From: CAYLHF01 sp964383365
GTDB taxonomy: Bacteria > Bacteroidota > Rhodothermia > Rhodothermales > UBA10348
DNA: 28,640 nucleotides
Assembly (NCBI GenBank): GCA_964383365.1
Contig: CAYLHF010000037.1
Span: 1-28,640 of the forward strand
Direction of reading: 5' to 3'
Shown here: positions 8,761 to 16,619 of the stretch, piece by piece
Numbering within the stretch: the stretch's first letter is position 1
Layout: the number at the start of each line of letters is the position of its first letter
Program-made: the position numbers and the translations under genes
The notes under the pieces: generated by a model
Database searches by the model: none
The model's input: the letters and a program-made list of their open reading frames with translations, nothing else
Told to the model about the DNA's origin: nothing

Positions 8761-10515
8761 TCATCGTACAACGGTCATGTCCCCCGACTTGGTGCCCGAA
8801 TCCGTCGTCAGACGATAGACATAGCGGCCGGCGGCCAGATTGTTTCCCGGTAGGCGTGTTTCGTGCCCGCCGGCCGAGACCTGCCGCCGAATAGAACTGA
8901 AAACCAGTCGTCCGAGCATATCGTAGACGCTCAACTGCACGGGTCCCGGAGACGGAAGATCGTAGGATACGAGCGTGGATACGGAGAATGGGTCCGGATA
9001 GTTGGCGTGCAACACGACGTCATCGCGTTGCGGAACGTCACGGCGGCCTGAAAACGGACCATCTACCGCCGTGAACGTGAGCGAAGTAGACAAGACGTGC
9101 GTGAGGTTTGAACCCAGCGTGGCTGTGGTCGTCTGGCTTCCGTTCCGGCCTGTCACGGTCACGGATTCGACGACAAACTCGTCTCCGATGCCAAAATGCA
9201 GCATGGCGCTGCTCTGGGAGCAGTAGCTGTCGCCCCCACCGACGGTCCGCACCAGGTGACGACCGCCAGAGAATACATCTACGCGAGCGCCGATGACGGG
9301 TACATGATTCGGTTCGAAGACCGAGATGTTGATCCAGTTTCCGGGCTGAACGGTTGAATTAAGATACAGTCTGTGGGCACCCGATCCGGATGGAATCACC
9401 AGGTCTACCAGACCGTCGTTGTTGAAATCACCTGTCGCCAGCCCCATGGCTTCGATCTGGATCGAGATGCCTGCCGCTGCGGCCATCTCGGAAAACTGTC
9501 CGTCCGTATTCTGGTACAGAAGAGTGGGCGTTCCATCGAACCCTGACGTGGACACAACGAAAATGTCATCGTCCGCATCATTATCAAAATCGGCGAAGAC
9601 CACACCCCAGGACATCCCGTTGTGCTCGGCACCGCGATCCACCGCTACGTCAGTAAAATGCCCTGACCGGTCATTCAGATAAAGCCCCGCTCGACCGATG
9701 CGAGATACGTAGGCGTCCGGCCAGCCGTCTCCGTTAATGTCTCCCCAGGCAATTCCCATGCTATTTCCCGAACCCGTATCGGCTATCCTGGCCTCCGCGG
9801 CACCATCGAGCAGGGGGAGATGCCCCGGGTTGATGTGCAGGCGACTCGGAGTCGTTCCGTCGTGTGTCGCGAACAGATCCAGATCGCCATCCAGATCAAA
9901 GTCGATCCATGTGGCCTGCATGGCGACCCCGTCCGGTGGACCCTGAACGGCCGCTGCCACGGAGACGTCTTTAAACGTGAGATCTCCTGCGTTCTCGTAG
10001 AGCAGATCAGGGGCCCGGTCTATCGCCAGGAAAAGGTCCACATAGCCGTCCTCATCGAAGTCGCCAAACGCTGCTGATCCGACGGAGGCTGTGGTATCGA
10101 TTCCGGCGCTTGCTGCGATATCCCGGAAGGTTCCGTCCCCGTTATTGACGTAGAGGGCGTTGTGTCCTCCCGTGCGTTGTCCCACAAATAGATCCGGGAA
10201 TCCGTCCCTGTTTATGTCGGCCCACAGGACGACGGCCAGATTGCCGCCACCCTTGATTCCAGCCGTCTCGGCAATATTTTCGAACGTACCGTCGTGGCGG
10301 TTCCGGAAGAGCGCAGGTCTCAGACCGTTGAGGGCGAGCGTGATGTCGTCCCACCCGTCGTTATCAAAATCGACAGCCGAAACGCCGGTCGCGCCTGCAC
10401 CTGTCGAGATTCCTGCACTCGCCGACGTATCGGTGAATTGCACATTCTGACCAAGTGAATTTCCGGCACCGACCAGAAGAATGAGTGCGGGTAGGAGAAT
10501 GTGAAAAACCTTCAT
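8761..10515 (-). CDS. Secreted FG-GAP/ASPIC repeat protein with T9SS C-terminal sorting domain
   Basis: A 584-residue exported, probably surface-attached protein. I chose the ATG at 10515 because it directly precedes a clean signal peptide (MKVFHILLPALILL... ending SLGQ at about 23); the upstream ATG at 10548 would bury it. Seven FG-GAP calcium loops of the form D-x-N/D-x-D-G-x-x-D lie near residues 49, 100, 152, 205, 259, 309 and 363, suggesting a seven-bladed propeller. An ASPIC/UnbV domain follows at about 390-475. The last 80 residues (NYPDPF at 505, YDMLGRLV at 531, AAGRYVYRL at 561) form a type A T9SS sorting domain, which directs export across the outer membrane and cell-surface attachment in Bacteroidota. 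The ligand is unknown. The gene lies 98 bp downstream of the SGNH-TPR gene on the same strand. Confidence 0.92.
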   Translation of the reverse strand: MKVFHILLPALILLVGAGNSLGQNVQFTDTSASAGISTGAGATGVSAVDFDNDGWDDITLALNGLRPALFRNRHDGTFENIAETAGIKGGGNLAVVLWADINRDGFPDLFVGQRTGGHNALYVNNGDGTFRDIAASAGIDTTASVGSAAFGDFDEDGYVDLFLAIDRAPDLLYENAGDLTFKDVSVAAAVQGPPDGVAMQATWIDFDLDGDLDLFATHDGTTPSRLHINPGHLPLLDGAAEARIADTGSGNSMGIAWGDINGDGWPDAYVSRIGRAGLYLNDRSGHFTDVAVDRGAEHNGMSWGVVFADFDNDADDDIFVVSTSGFDGTPTLLYQNTDGQFSEMAAAAGISIQIEAMGLATGDFNNDGLVDLVIPSGSGAHRLYLNSTVQPGNWINISVFEPNHVPVIGARVDVFSGGRHLVRTVGGGDSYCSQSSAMLHFGIGDEFVVESVTVTGRNGSQTTTATLGSNLTHVLSTSLTFTAVDGPFSGRRDVPQRDDVVLHANYPDPFSVSTLVSYDLPSPGPVQLSVYDMLGRLVFSSIRRQVSAGGHETRLPGNNLAAGRYVYRLTTDSGTKSGDMTVVR

Positions 10516-10562
10516 CACGAAAAAGTGTCTATCTCCGGATGCGTCCATCTGAGCGCGGATAC

Positions 10563-10570
10563 GAAAGATA
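10563..10570 (-). promoter_or_regulatory. Possible -7 promoter element for the FG-GAP gene
   Basis: The minus strand reads TATCTTTC within TTTCGTATCTTTCGTATCC, 47 bp before the start at 10515. It matches TAnnTTTG at all but the last base. A TTG -33 box is not evident, so this remains weak. Confidence 0.28.
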
Positions 10571-10613
10571 CGAAATCCAGCATGATGGCGTTCCGGATAT
10601 GCCCGGCTGGCTG

Positions 10614-12590
10614 TTAGTTCGTCGGGGCGATCTGTGCCATCAATTCCCTGGCCCGCGGATTTTCGGGATCCCGCTGCAGGACAGTCGAGAGTATGGATCG
10701 GGCCTTTTCCCCCTGTCCGGTACCGACATAGACGGCGGCAAGCGGAATGGCAGCATCCGTTCGGTCGGGCGCGAGGCTGTGTGCCCGTTCGAGCAACCGG
10801 ATGGCCGATGCCGCGTCACCGCGTAGGGCACTCACGTTTCCCATCGCGATCAAGACCTCTATCGACTCCTGTCGTTCATTCGCCGCCTCGAAATAATTCA
10901 TGGCTTCAGTGAGTCGCCGCAAACGAGCCAGAGATTCTCCCGCGAATGCGTAGGGGGTCGGAAGAAATGGATACTGCTGAATCATGGCCAGAGCCGCTTT
11001 GAGTCCGAGGTAATACCTCCCGGTCTGCATATACATCGCCCGGAGTCTGGACGTGGCATCAAACCAGGTTATTTCCGAGCGGATGAGTCCGAGAGCGAGG
11101 ACTTCCTCCGGGGTTCTGCCGCGGAGGGTATCGAGGGACCGGTCAAAGGTGCCCGGGGGTTGGAACGGCCAGCTCCCTTTGAGTTGGCGGAGCCTGAACG
11201 CACCGAAAAGACTGTCTACAGCCGTCATCAGGATCTCGCTCTGTGCCTCCCGGCGTGGAACCGGATTCGACCACAGACCGATTAGTCGATCGTCTTTCAT
11301 TTTTTCGTAGAACGCATTCGCAATCTCGAAATATCCGCCTACGTTCGGATGAAGATGTTCGAGAATGAGCGAATTTCCTACGAGACCGGCAGGGGATGCG
11401 CGGTGCATTGCTGCGCTGGTTTCGACGACGGTGGCGCCTGAGCGCCGCGATTCTTCCAGAAGGATTTGATTAATCGCATTGGGAGCTCGGAATCGGAGTT
11501 GATCCCTGTCACGAGCCGCGTGGAAGTCGGCGCGAGCTTCGACGGTCTTACCCATCTTTTCTTCGACACGGCCGCGATAGTAGAAGGCGTCGGCCGCGAC
11601 GGAATCGAGAGAAATGGCCCGTGTAAATTCGTCTATTGCAGCCGCCGGATCGGCGCGTCCTGCCAAAATGCGGCCTTCGCTGACCAGACGATCATATCGC
11701 TCAGCCGAGTCAGGAGACTCCGTCTTACTGATGAACGGGGGCTGATCGCGTTCATTGGAGACGATCGTGCCGACATATACTGGAATGCCGTGTTCTGCGT
11801 ACTTCGCCAGGAGTTGTTTTAGATTTCCACGAAACTGATCCAGGCCCGCCTGATAATCGACCGATCCGATCGGAATTTCCTGCTGCCCCACCATTCGTTC
11901 CATGAGGGTGCGGCCGGGCGCGTCCCCTGCCGGAGTCGAAGAAAATAGCCCGGCCGCACGCGAGAGTAGATCGCCGAGTAACTGGACCGTACGGAAGTGC
12001 CTGAGCGTCAGGTAGAGCCGGATCATGGCCGGAAAGCGCCCGAGAGATTCACTCGACCCAACCCCCAGAGCGCCATAATATTCATTGTGCCCGGCATACA
12101 TAAGAATGAGATCGGGCTCCTGTTCGATGATCTCATCCGCGAAATCGAGCATGGTGTACGAGTTCACGGCGGCGAGAGCCGTATTAACGACCTCGATCTC
12201 TCGATCCGGGAAGGTTTGCTGCAACCGCTGTTCGAGCATCCGCGAAAAACTGCCCCCGTAGTAGTAAGGATACCCGGCAGCGCTAGACCCACCCTGAACG
12301 AAAATGCGATAAACCAGGCTGTCTTTTTCCGTTCGAAACACGTCGCTCAGCCCCGTTGGAACTCGCGCCTGATGGTGAAAATACCGGCGGGCGACATCCC
12401 GATTCTGGTACTGATATTGCGGAAAATCGGGAACGGAGACAAACAGCGGGAGATCGTCCCCGTATCCACCCAGCCACAGTCCAGCTTCGAGAATGAAGAA
12501 GAAGACAACAGGCAGGGACCACATCACGACCATAAACAGCGGGCGATGCGGCGTATTCTCGCTTTTTTCCGGGGCTTCAGAGTCAGCCAT
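10614..12590 (-). CDS. Membrane-anchored SGNH-hydrolase-like protein with TPR repeats
   Basis: A 658-residue protein. One transmembrane helix at about 18-41 follows a short charged cytoplasmic tail, placing the rest outside the membrane. SGNH/GDSL blocks are readable: GGSSAAG at 100-106 with the probable nucleophile S102; N136 in VVNTAL; AGHNEYYG at 166-173 in place of the GxND block; and EHLHPN at 411-416, where E411 and H414 could complete the site. A TPR-like stretch is inserted at about 305-365 (AAAIDEFTRAISLDS), and a second TPR array occupies about 520-650. Related proteins in Bacteroidota and Planctomycetota are annotated as SGNH/GDSL or TPR proteins; the substrate is not known and may be an O-acyl group on a glycan. 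Its start codon lies 5 bp from the first minisatellite unit, so its 5' leader is the repeat itself. Confidence 0.82.
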   Translation of the reverse strand: MADSEAPEKSENTPHRPLFMVVMWSLPVVFFFILEAGLWLGGYGDDLPLFVSVPDFPQYQYQNRDVARRYFHHQARVPTGLSDVFRTEKDSLVYRIFVQGGSSAAGYPYYYGGSFSRMLEQRLQQTFPDREIEVVNTALAAVNSYTMLDFADEIIEQEPDLILMYAGHNEYYGALGVGSSESLGRFPAMIRLYLTLRHFRTVQLLGDLLSRAAGLFSSTPAGDAPGRTLMERMVGQQEIPIGSVDYQAGLDQFRGNLKQLLAKYAEHGIPVYVGTIVSNERDQPPFISKTESPDSAERYDRLVSEGRILAGRADPAAAIDEFTRAISLDSVAADAFYYRGRVEEKMGKTVEARADFHAARDRDQLRFRAPNAINQILLEESRRSGATVVETSAAMHRASPAGLVGNSLILEHLHPNVGGYFEIANAFYEKMKDDRLIGLWSNPVPRREAQSEILMTAVDSLFGAFRLRQLKGSWPFQPPGTFDRSLDTLRGRTPEEVLALGLIRSEITWFDATSRLRAMYMQTGRYYLGLKAALAMIQQYPFLPTPYAFAGESLARLRRLTEAMNYFEAANERQESIEVLIAMGNVSALRGDAASAIRLLERAHSLAPDRTDAAIPLAAVYVGTGQGEKARSILSTVLQRDPENPRARELMAQIAPTN

Positions 12591-12594
12591 TGGC

Positions 12595-12839
12595 TCGGGT
12601 CAGGGTGTGGGGTTCCGGTGTCGGGTCAGGGTGTGNNNNNNNNNNNNNNNNNNNNNNNNNNNNNNNNNNNNNNNNNNNNNNNNNNNNNNNNNNNNNNNNN
12701 NNNNNNNNNNNNNNNNNNNNNNNNNNNNNNNNNNNTCGGGTCAGGGTGTGGGGTTCCGGTGTCGGGTCAGGGTGTGCGGTTCCGGTGTCGGGTCAGGGTG
12801 TCGGGTTCCAGTGTCGGGTTCCGGTGTCGGGTCAGGGTG
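12595..12839. repeat. 13-bp minisatellite (alternating two unit types) interrupted by an assembly gap
   Basis: Units on the plus strand are TCGGGTCAGGGTG (type A) and T(G/C)(G/C)GGTTCCGGTG (type B). Before the gap: A, B, A at 12595-12633, then two bases. After the gap: A, B, A, B, A, B, B, A at 12736-12839. A and B mostly alternate, so a 26-bp period is also visible, broken once by two consecutive B units at 12801-12826. The type B units vary at positions 2-3 and once at position 10, whereas all six visible A units are identical. The gap makes the true copy number unknown. The array fills nearly the whole space between the adenosyltransferase and the SGNH-TPR gene. Confidence 0.95.
12636..12735. 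other. Assembly gap of exactly 100 N
   Basis: One hundred consecutive undetermined bases, flanked on both sides by the same minisatellite. The round number indicates a placeholder of unknown true length. Any reading frame crossing it is meaningless. Confidence 0.98.
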
Positions 12840-13368
12840 TCCAGGTGACATCGGACTCTCCAGCCGCGTGGTTGGCCCACCGGGCCGCGACGAACAGAAA
12901 ATCGGAGAGTCGATTGAGGTACGTAATGACCTCGGGGTGGGTCCCGTTTTCGGCGGCAAGCCGGACAACGAGTCGCTCCGCCCGCCGGCACACCGTGCGG
13001 GCCACGTGCAGCTGTGCGGCCGCCGTACTGCCACCCGGCAGGATGAATGATTGTAATGGTGCAAGGTCGGCTTCGAGGCAATCGATCCTGCGTTCTAGTT
13101 CGGTCGACCGCTCGGGACTGACCCGGGCAACTCTGACCCCCGCATCGAGGGGGGTGGCCAGATCCGCTCCGAGTTCGAACAATTCCTCCTGAATGGCTTC
13201 GAGCACGGGGTCAAGCCCTTCCAGCGGGTTCGTCCGGACCAATCCGACGGTGGCGTTGAGTTCATCGACCGTACCGTAGGCTTCGATTCGGAGATCATAC
13301 TTTGAAATCCGCGGCCCACCGAACAGACCCGTCGTCCCGTCATCTCCCGTTCGTGTATATATTTTCAT
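12832..13368 (-). CDS. pduO: PduO-type ATP:cob(I)alamin adenosyltransferase
   Basis: Transfers the adenosyl group of ATP to cob(I)alamin to make coenzyme B12; cytoplasmic homotrimer. The 178 residues equal the family length. The N-terminal ATP-binding motif YTRTGDDGTTGL (4-15), YGTVDELNA (31-39), LPGGSTAAAQLH with the following ARTVCRRAER (110-132), and YLNRLSDFLFVAAR (150-163) are all intact. The C-terminus DVTWTP matches the usual D-V-x-W ending. The last two codons and the TGA stop (12832-12834) lie in the final minisatellite unit, so the repeat has grown up to the coding end without spoiling it. An ABC ATPase of the B12/heme/siderophore type lies 146 bp upstream on the same strand, which suggests, but does not prove, a shared cobalamin role. 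Confidence 0.96.
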   Translation of the reverse strand: MKIYTRTGDDGTTGLFGGPRISKYDLRIEAYGTVDELNATVGLVRTNPLEGLDPVLEAIQEELFELGADLATPLDAGVRVARVSPERSTELERRIDCLEADLAPLQSFILPGGSTAAAQLHVARTVCRRAERLVVRLAAENGTHPEVITYLNRLSDFLFVAARWANHAAGESDVTWTP

Positions 13369-13514
13369 GAGGCCTGCAAACGCGTGAAGAGAGCAAACGA
13401 TTCAGCGAAAGCACAATTCAACGCTGATCCTGGCTTCGATCGGTGGCTATCTGTGCATCCGGTACCAGGCACATGCTCCACCGCGCGCCGGACGACCGTA
13501 GAACGCCAGGCCCA

Positions 13515-14321
13515 TCACACATCGCCATCGAGCGTGGCTGTGTACTGTATCCGTATCGATCCGTCGGCAAGGGTATCGACGGAGGCCTTCATCCTGAATA
13601 CGCGGGCAATGAGCTCAGCCGAAAGCACGTCCGTGGCCGGTCCCAGCGCCTCGATCTCCCCGTGATTCAGAACCAGAAATCGATCACAAAATCTGGAGGC
13701 CAACTCAAGATCATGAAACGCTCCAATGACCGTTTTTCCTTCATCTACCTGCCGCTGAACATGCTCCAGAAATACATACTGGTGATGAACATCCAGGTGA
13801 GTTGTAGGCTCGTCGAGCAGTAAAATATCGGCCTCCTGAACGAGCGCCTGCGCAAGAAACACCCGCTGCAATTCGCCACCACTCAACGAGAGTACACCCC
13901 GATCCTCGAATCCTCCCAGATCGACCATGCCGAGCGCCTTTCGGGCATACTCATGATCGCGTCCCGTATAGACAGAGAGCAGCGACTTGTGGGGTGAGCG
14001 GCCGAGCATGACGAGCTCTTCCACCCGAAAATCGAATGACAGGGCGTGGGACTGCCGAACAAATGCCATGCGGCGGGCCAGATCGCGCGGCGTCCAGCTG
14101 GATACGGATGTCTTGTCCAGCAGAATATCCCCGGACGCCTCGATAAGACCGGTGAGGGCCCGTAGCAGCGTACTCTTTCCGGCTCCATTCGGACCCAGAA
14201 CTCCGACCCACTCTCCCCGATGGATCTCGAAATCGAGTCCTTTCAGGATCGGTGTGTCCCCGAACGAAACGGTGAGATTATGGGCGGAAATTGCGGTCAA
14301 GATCTGGCGATTGACAACCAA
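13515..14321 (-). CDS. ABC transporter ATP-binding protein, cobalamin/heme/siderophore uptake type
   Basis: Energises import of a metal chelate across the inner membrane (BtuD/HmuV/FecE-like). All ATPase motifs are present: Walker A GPNGAGKST (43-51), Q-loop Q90 in VRQSHAL, signature LSGGE (146-150), Walker B ILLLDEP (166-172) and the switch His H203 in AFHDLE. The length of 268 is normal. No BtuC-like permease or BtuF-like binding protein lies in the window, so the partner must be encoded elsewhere. The neighbouring adenosyltransferase favours cobalamin as the cargo, but heme and ferric siderophores are equally compatible with the sequence. The 146-bp space to the adenosyltransferase (13369-13514) shows no recognisable gene, and I could not find a convincing B12-riboswitch core in it. 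Confidence 0.93.
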   Translation of the reverse strand: MVVNRQILTAISAHNLTVSFGDTPILKGLDFEIHRGEWVGVLGPNGAGKSTLLRALTGLIEASGDILLDKTSVSSWTPRDLARRMAFVRQSHALSFDFRVEELVMLGRSPHKSLLSVYTGRDHEYARKALGMVDLGGFEDRGVLSLSGGELQRVFLAQALVQEADILLLDEPTTHLDVHHQYVFLEHVQRQVDEGKTVIGAFHDLELASRFCDRFLVLNHGEIEALGPATDVLSAELIARVFRMKASVDTLADGSIRIQYTATLDGDV

Positions 14322-14402
14322 TTAATGGGGGAATCGTTCGAGCGGGAACGGTTCAGGTCGACGATGGTTTTCGACTGGCAACAGGAAACCAAGAATACGA
14401 CG

Positions 14403-14876
14403 ATGCGGGCACTATCGGTAGCCTTCGCGGTCCTTCTGCTTTTTAGCGGATGTGACTCGCAGAAGCAGCAGAATAATTTTGTTGAGGAAGCGAATCTTCC
14501 TCCGGTGTCATTCACGGCTACCGACGCCTCGGGAGTGATCCTCTCACAGGATAAAGACGACTGGAGAACGGCCCCCGTCTATTTTGGGAAAGTGCGGATC
14601 GACGCCGTCTATCCCAATCCCAGCGCGACCGAATTTGTGACTGTGCCCGTGACCGTCCTCGAATTCAACGCCGTGCAGGGTGGTCTTGTCCTCCGGGCGA
14701 GAGACAGCGCCGACCGGCTGCGCCTCCTCGACGAGATTATCGACGCCAGTGATCCAGGGGCCTACATCATGCGATTCAGTCCGGCACTGCTTGCCCGGAC
14801 GGGATTGGTCCGGCTGTTCGTGTTTGATCGATTCGGAGAAATCGTCTCCTATGGCGACCTCCAGATCACGAATTAG
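14403..14876 (+). CDS. Small lipoprotein with a T9SS-domain-like beta region
   Basis: A 157-residue protein of unknown function. The ATG at 14403 gives a classic lipoprotein signal: hydrophobic residues 4-13, then lipobox LFSGC with Cys17 and D18 next. The frame is open upstream to 14220, but that part overlaps the start of the ABC ATPase gene and would destroy the signal. After an Asn/Gln-rich linker, IDAVYPNPSATEFVTVPVTV (66-85) looks like the opening strand of a T9SS type A sorting domain, and the rest (LVLRARDS, FVFDRFGEIV) also resembles that fold. Here the domain makes up most of the mature protein rather than a C-terminal tag. It diverges from the ABC gene (81 bp) and ends 2 bp from the convergent lipase stop codon. 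Confidence 0.8.
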   Translation: MRALSVAFAVLLLFSGCDSQKQQNNFVEEANLPPVSFTATDASGVILSQDKDDWRTAPVYFGKVRIDAVYPNPSATEFVTVPVTVLEFNAVQGGLVLRARDSADRLRLLDEIIDASDPGAYIMRFSPALLARTGLVRLFVFDRFGEIVSYGDLQITN

Positions 14877-14878
14877 GA

Positions 14879-15763
14879 CTAAAAACCTTCATCTCCCAGC
14901 ATTTTCGCTATATCCGCGTAGAATTCGGTCGACTCGAACTGACTCGACGGTGTTAGATCGATTCCAATTTGCTGCGCGTGATCGGCGTCGATGGGCCCGA
15001 GATGCGTCCCCCATCTGGCAGAGTCCACCGATACGAACCCGTCGTTGACGCCCTCCCGATTGTGCAGCATGACGTTCATGGGGCGCAGCAGCGGATTGAT
15101 ACTCATCTTCGTTCCTTTTCCGGCTCGTCCGGCGTATGACCAGTATCGAACGTCTGGATGGTCGGGGACAGAAGGATTGAAGGTCTCGATCACGTAAGAC
15201 GGAGTGAGGTCCATGACTGCCTGCCGAAAATCCGCGCTCCCTTCATCCATGGCATTCGTTCCGGCCCAGTTGGCGGCATCGGAGAGCCAGTGTTGAATGC
15301 GTTCTGGCCGTTCCAGGACGATGTCTGCAAGAGAGGATCCCCGATGCGGTGTTGATACCGTGACGAGGGATGCGACCACCTCGTGCATCTGCAGTTCCGA
15401 GATCAGATACCGGGCGTCGAGTCCTCCCATGGAGTGGGCAATCAGATTGACCCGGTCTTTTTTCGTCTCATCCAGAATCTTGAAAATCCGATCCTTCCAC
15501 ATGTCGGCCCGGACGGGAACGGTATGGTACGGAGACACATTCGGCGCATACGCCCGCACGCCCCGAAGCCGCAGATACATGGCCTCGTCGTGCATGTGTC
15601 CGCCCCGCAGAAACACCGCGAGCATACCGAATCCATGCATCAACACCACGGGATAATCGACCGAGATGATCGGAGGCTGAGGCCACGGATCGATCCCGAC
15701 GAGGCGCTTGAATGCATTTCTGGTCAGTCGAGAGACTGGAGGTATTTTTTCTCGGTCACCCAT
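14879..15763 (-). CDS. Alpha/beta-hydrolase, triacylglycerol lipase-like
   Basis: Predicted ester hydrolase of 294 residues. The oxyanion-hole motif VVLMHGFG (39-46), nucleophile elbow AHSMGG with S111, the acid D241 in HNREGVNDGFVSV, and H262 in DADHAQQIG reproduce the catalytic arrangement of bacterial family I (Pseudomonas/Burkholderia-type) lipases. The NREGVNDG and DHAQ context is typical of that group, including its calcium-site region. No signal peptide is present at the N-terminus (MGDREKIPPVSR...), unlike secreted lipases, so it may act on intracellular or membrane lipids. It starts 23 bp after the stop of the polyprenol-kinase-like gene on the same strand, implying co-transcription and a lipid-related role. 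Confidence 0.88.
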   Translation of the reverse strand: MGDREKIPPVSRLTRNAFKRLVGIDPWPQPPIISVDYPVVLMHGFGMLAVFLRGGHMHDEAMYLRLRGVRAYAPNVSPYHTVPVRADMWKDRIFKILDETKKDRVNLIAHSMGGLDARYLISELQMHEVVASLVTVSTPHRGSSLADIVLERPERIQHWLSDAANWAGTNAMDEGSADFRQAVMDLTPSYVIETFNPSVPDHPDVRYWSYAGRAGKGTKMSINPLLRPMNVMLHNREGVNDGFVSVDSARWGTHLGPIDADHAQQIGIDLTPSSQFESTEFYADIAKMLGDEGF

Positions 15764-15786
15764 GTGGTTAGCGTCTTAACCGGATC

Positions 15787-16485
15787 TCATAGCAGAGGAA
15801 AATACGCAATCGACTCTCCGAACACGTAGGTCAGCGAGAGGGCCAGTGTGACTGCACCAATGAACGGAGCAAATAGGTTGTCGTTCACCGGAACGGTAGA
15901 AACCTCAGCCAGACACGCTGCTGCTGTGGCGATGGCCAATCCTACGACGGGGAAGGAGTAGGGCGTCCAGATCAGAAAATCGCTACCGATTAAGATAGCG
16001 GTGAAGAATCCGGCAACGAAAAAAGCCGCCGATCCCTCGATCGTACACCCTGTTCGACCCCACGTATGGTGCCCGAATCGGCGCCCCACCACGGCAGCGG
16101 CAGCGTCACCAACCATGAAGAGAGAAAACGAGGTCAGGGCGATGGGGATGGGGAAGATGAGGATGAGGAGGGAAACAGATGCGAGCACCCATGTAGCTCC
16201 ATTTATTGAAATCGGATCGCCGACCGCCGGGCGTTCGGTCGAGCGCATCATCCACCCGAATGCGCGGTCGACAAAACGATTGAATCCGCGACTTCGAACA
16301 CGCGCCCAATCCGCAAGGATACCTGCCGCCAGTGCCGGCAGGAGGACGAAAAGCGACAAACGGGCGCTGATAATGGGAATAGCCAGTGCTGGCAAGACCG
16401 AGAGGAGATGGAGCAGCTTTCGCCAGGCTTCGGCCGAGAGGGACGGCTCTGAAAGAGTTTTCACAGGAGTGGAGATCATGGACAT
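15787..16485 (-). CDS. Diacylglycerol/polyprenol kinase (dolichol/phytol kinase) family membrane protein
   Basis: Integral membrane enzyme expected to phosphorylate a lipid alcohol, normally with CTP. The 232 residues contain about six or seven hydrophobic segments. Family marks are the N-terminal AWRKLLHLL (20-28), GDAAAAVVGRRFG (126-138) for nucleotide binding, TIEGSAAFFVAG (148-159), and PVNDNLFAPF (199-208). The start could be the ATG at 16485 or 16479; both precede the same helix. It is followed closely by the lipase gene, so the pair may recycle a lipid or isoprenoid alcohol. The actual lipid (phytol, farnesol, dolichol or diacylglycerol) cannot be decided from sequence. Confidence 0.85.
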   Translation of the reverse strand: MSMISTPVKTLSEPSLSAEAWRKLLHLLSVLPALAIPIISARLSLFVLLPALAAGILADWARVRSRGFNRFVDRAFGWMMRSTERPAVGDPISINGATWVLASVSLLILIFPIPIALTSFSLFMVGDAAAAVVGRRFGHHTWGRTGCTIEGSAAFFVAGFFTAILIGSDFLIWTPYSFPVVGLAIATAAACLAEVSTVPVNDNLFAPFIGAVTLALSLTYVFGESIAYFPLL

Positions 16486-16619
16486 TTGGTATACTCGAAA
16501 AATAGCGCAATCAAAACGCCATCATCGTATCAGCCGGCGAACTATAATACGTCGTTACGAGTTGTAGCGGGGTGCCGTCGGAAAGAATCAGCTGCATTAT
16601 AACCTAACGGGAAGAATTC

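Noticed and set aside
12595..12839. CRISPR array
   Set aside because: Units are 13 bp, directly adjacent, with no unique spacers and no cas genes.
12493..13192. Plus-strand frames running through the minisatellite and N gap
   Set aside because: They cross undetermined bases and consist of translated repeat; the real gene there is the minus-strand adenosyltransferase.
13369..13514. Cobalamin riboswitch before the adenosyltransferase
   Set aside because: The 146-bp gap is short for one, and I could not find a convincing B12-box or conserved core by eye; a covariance-model search would settle it.
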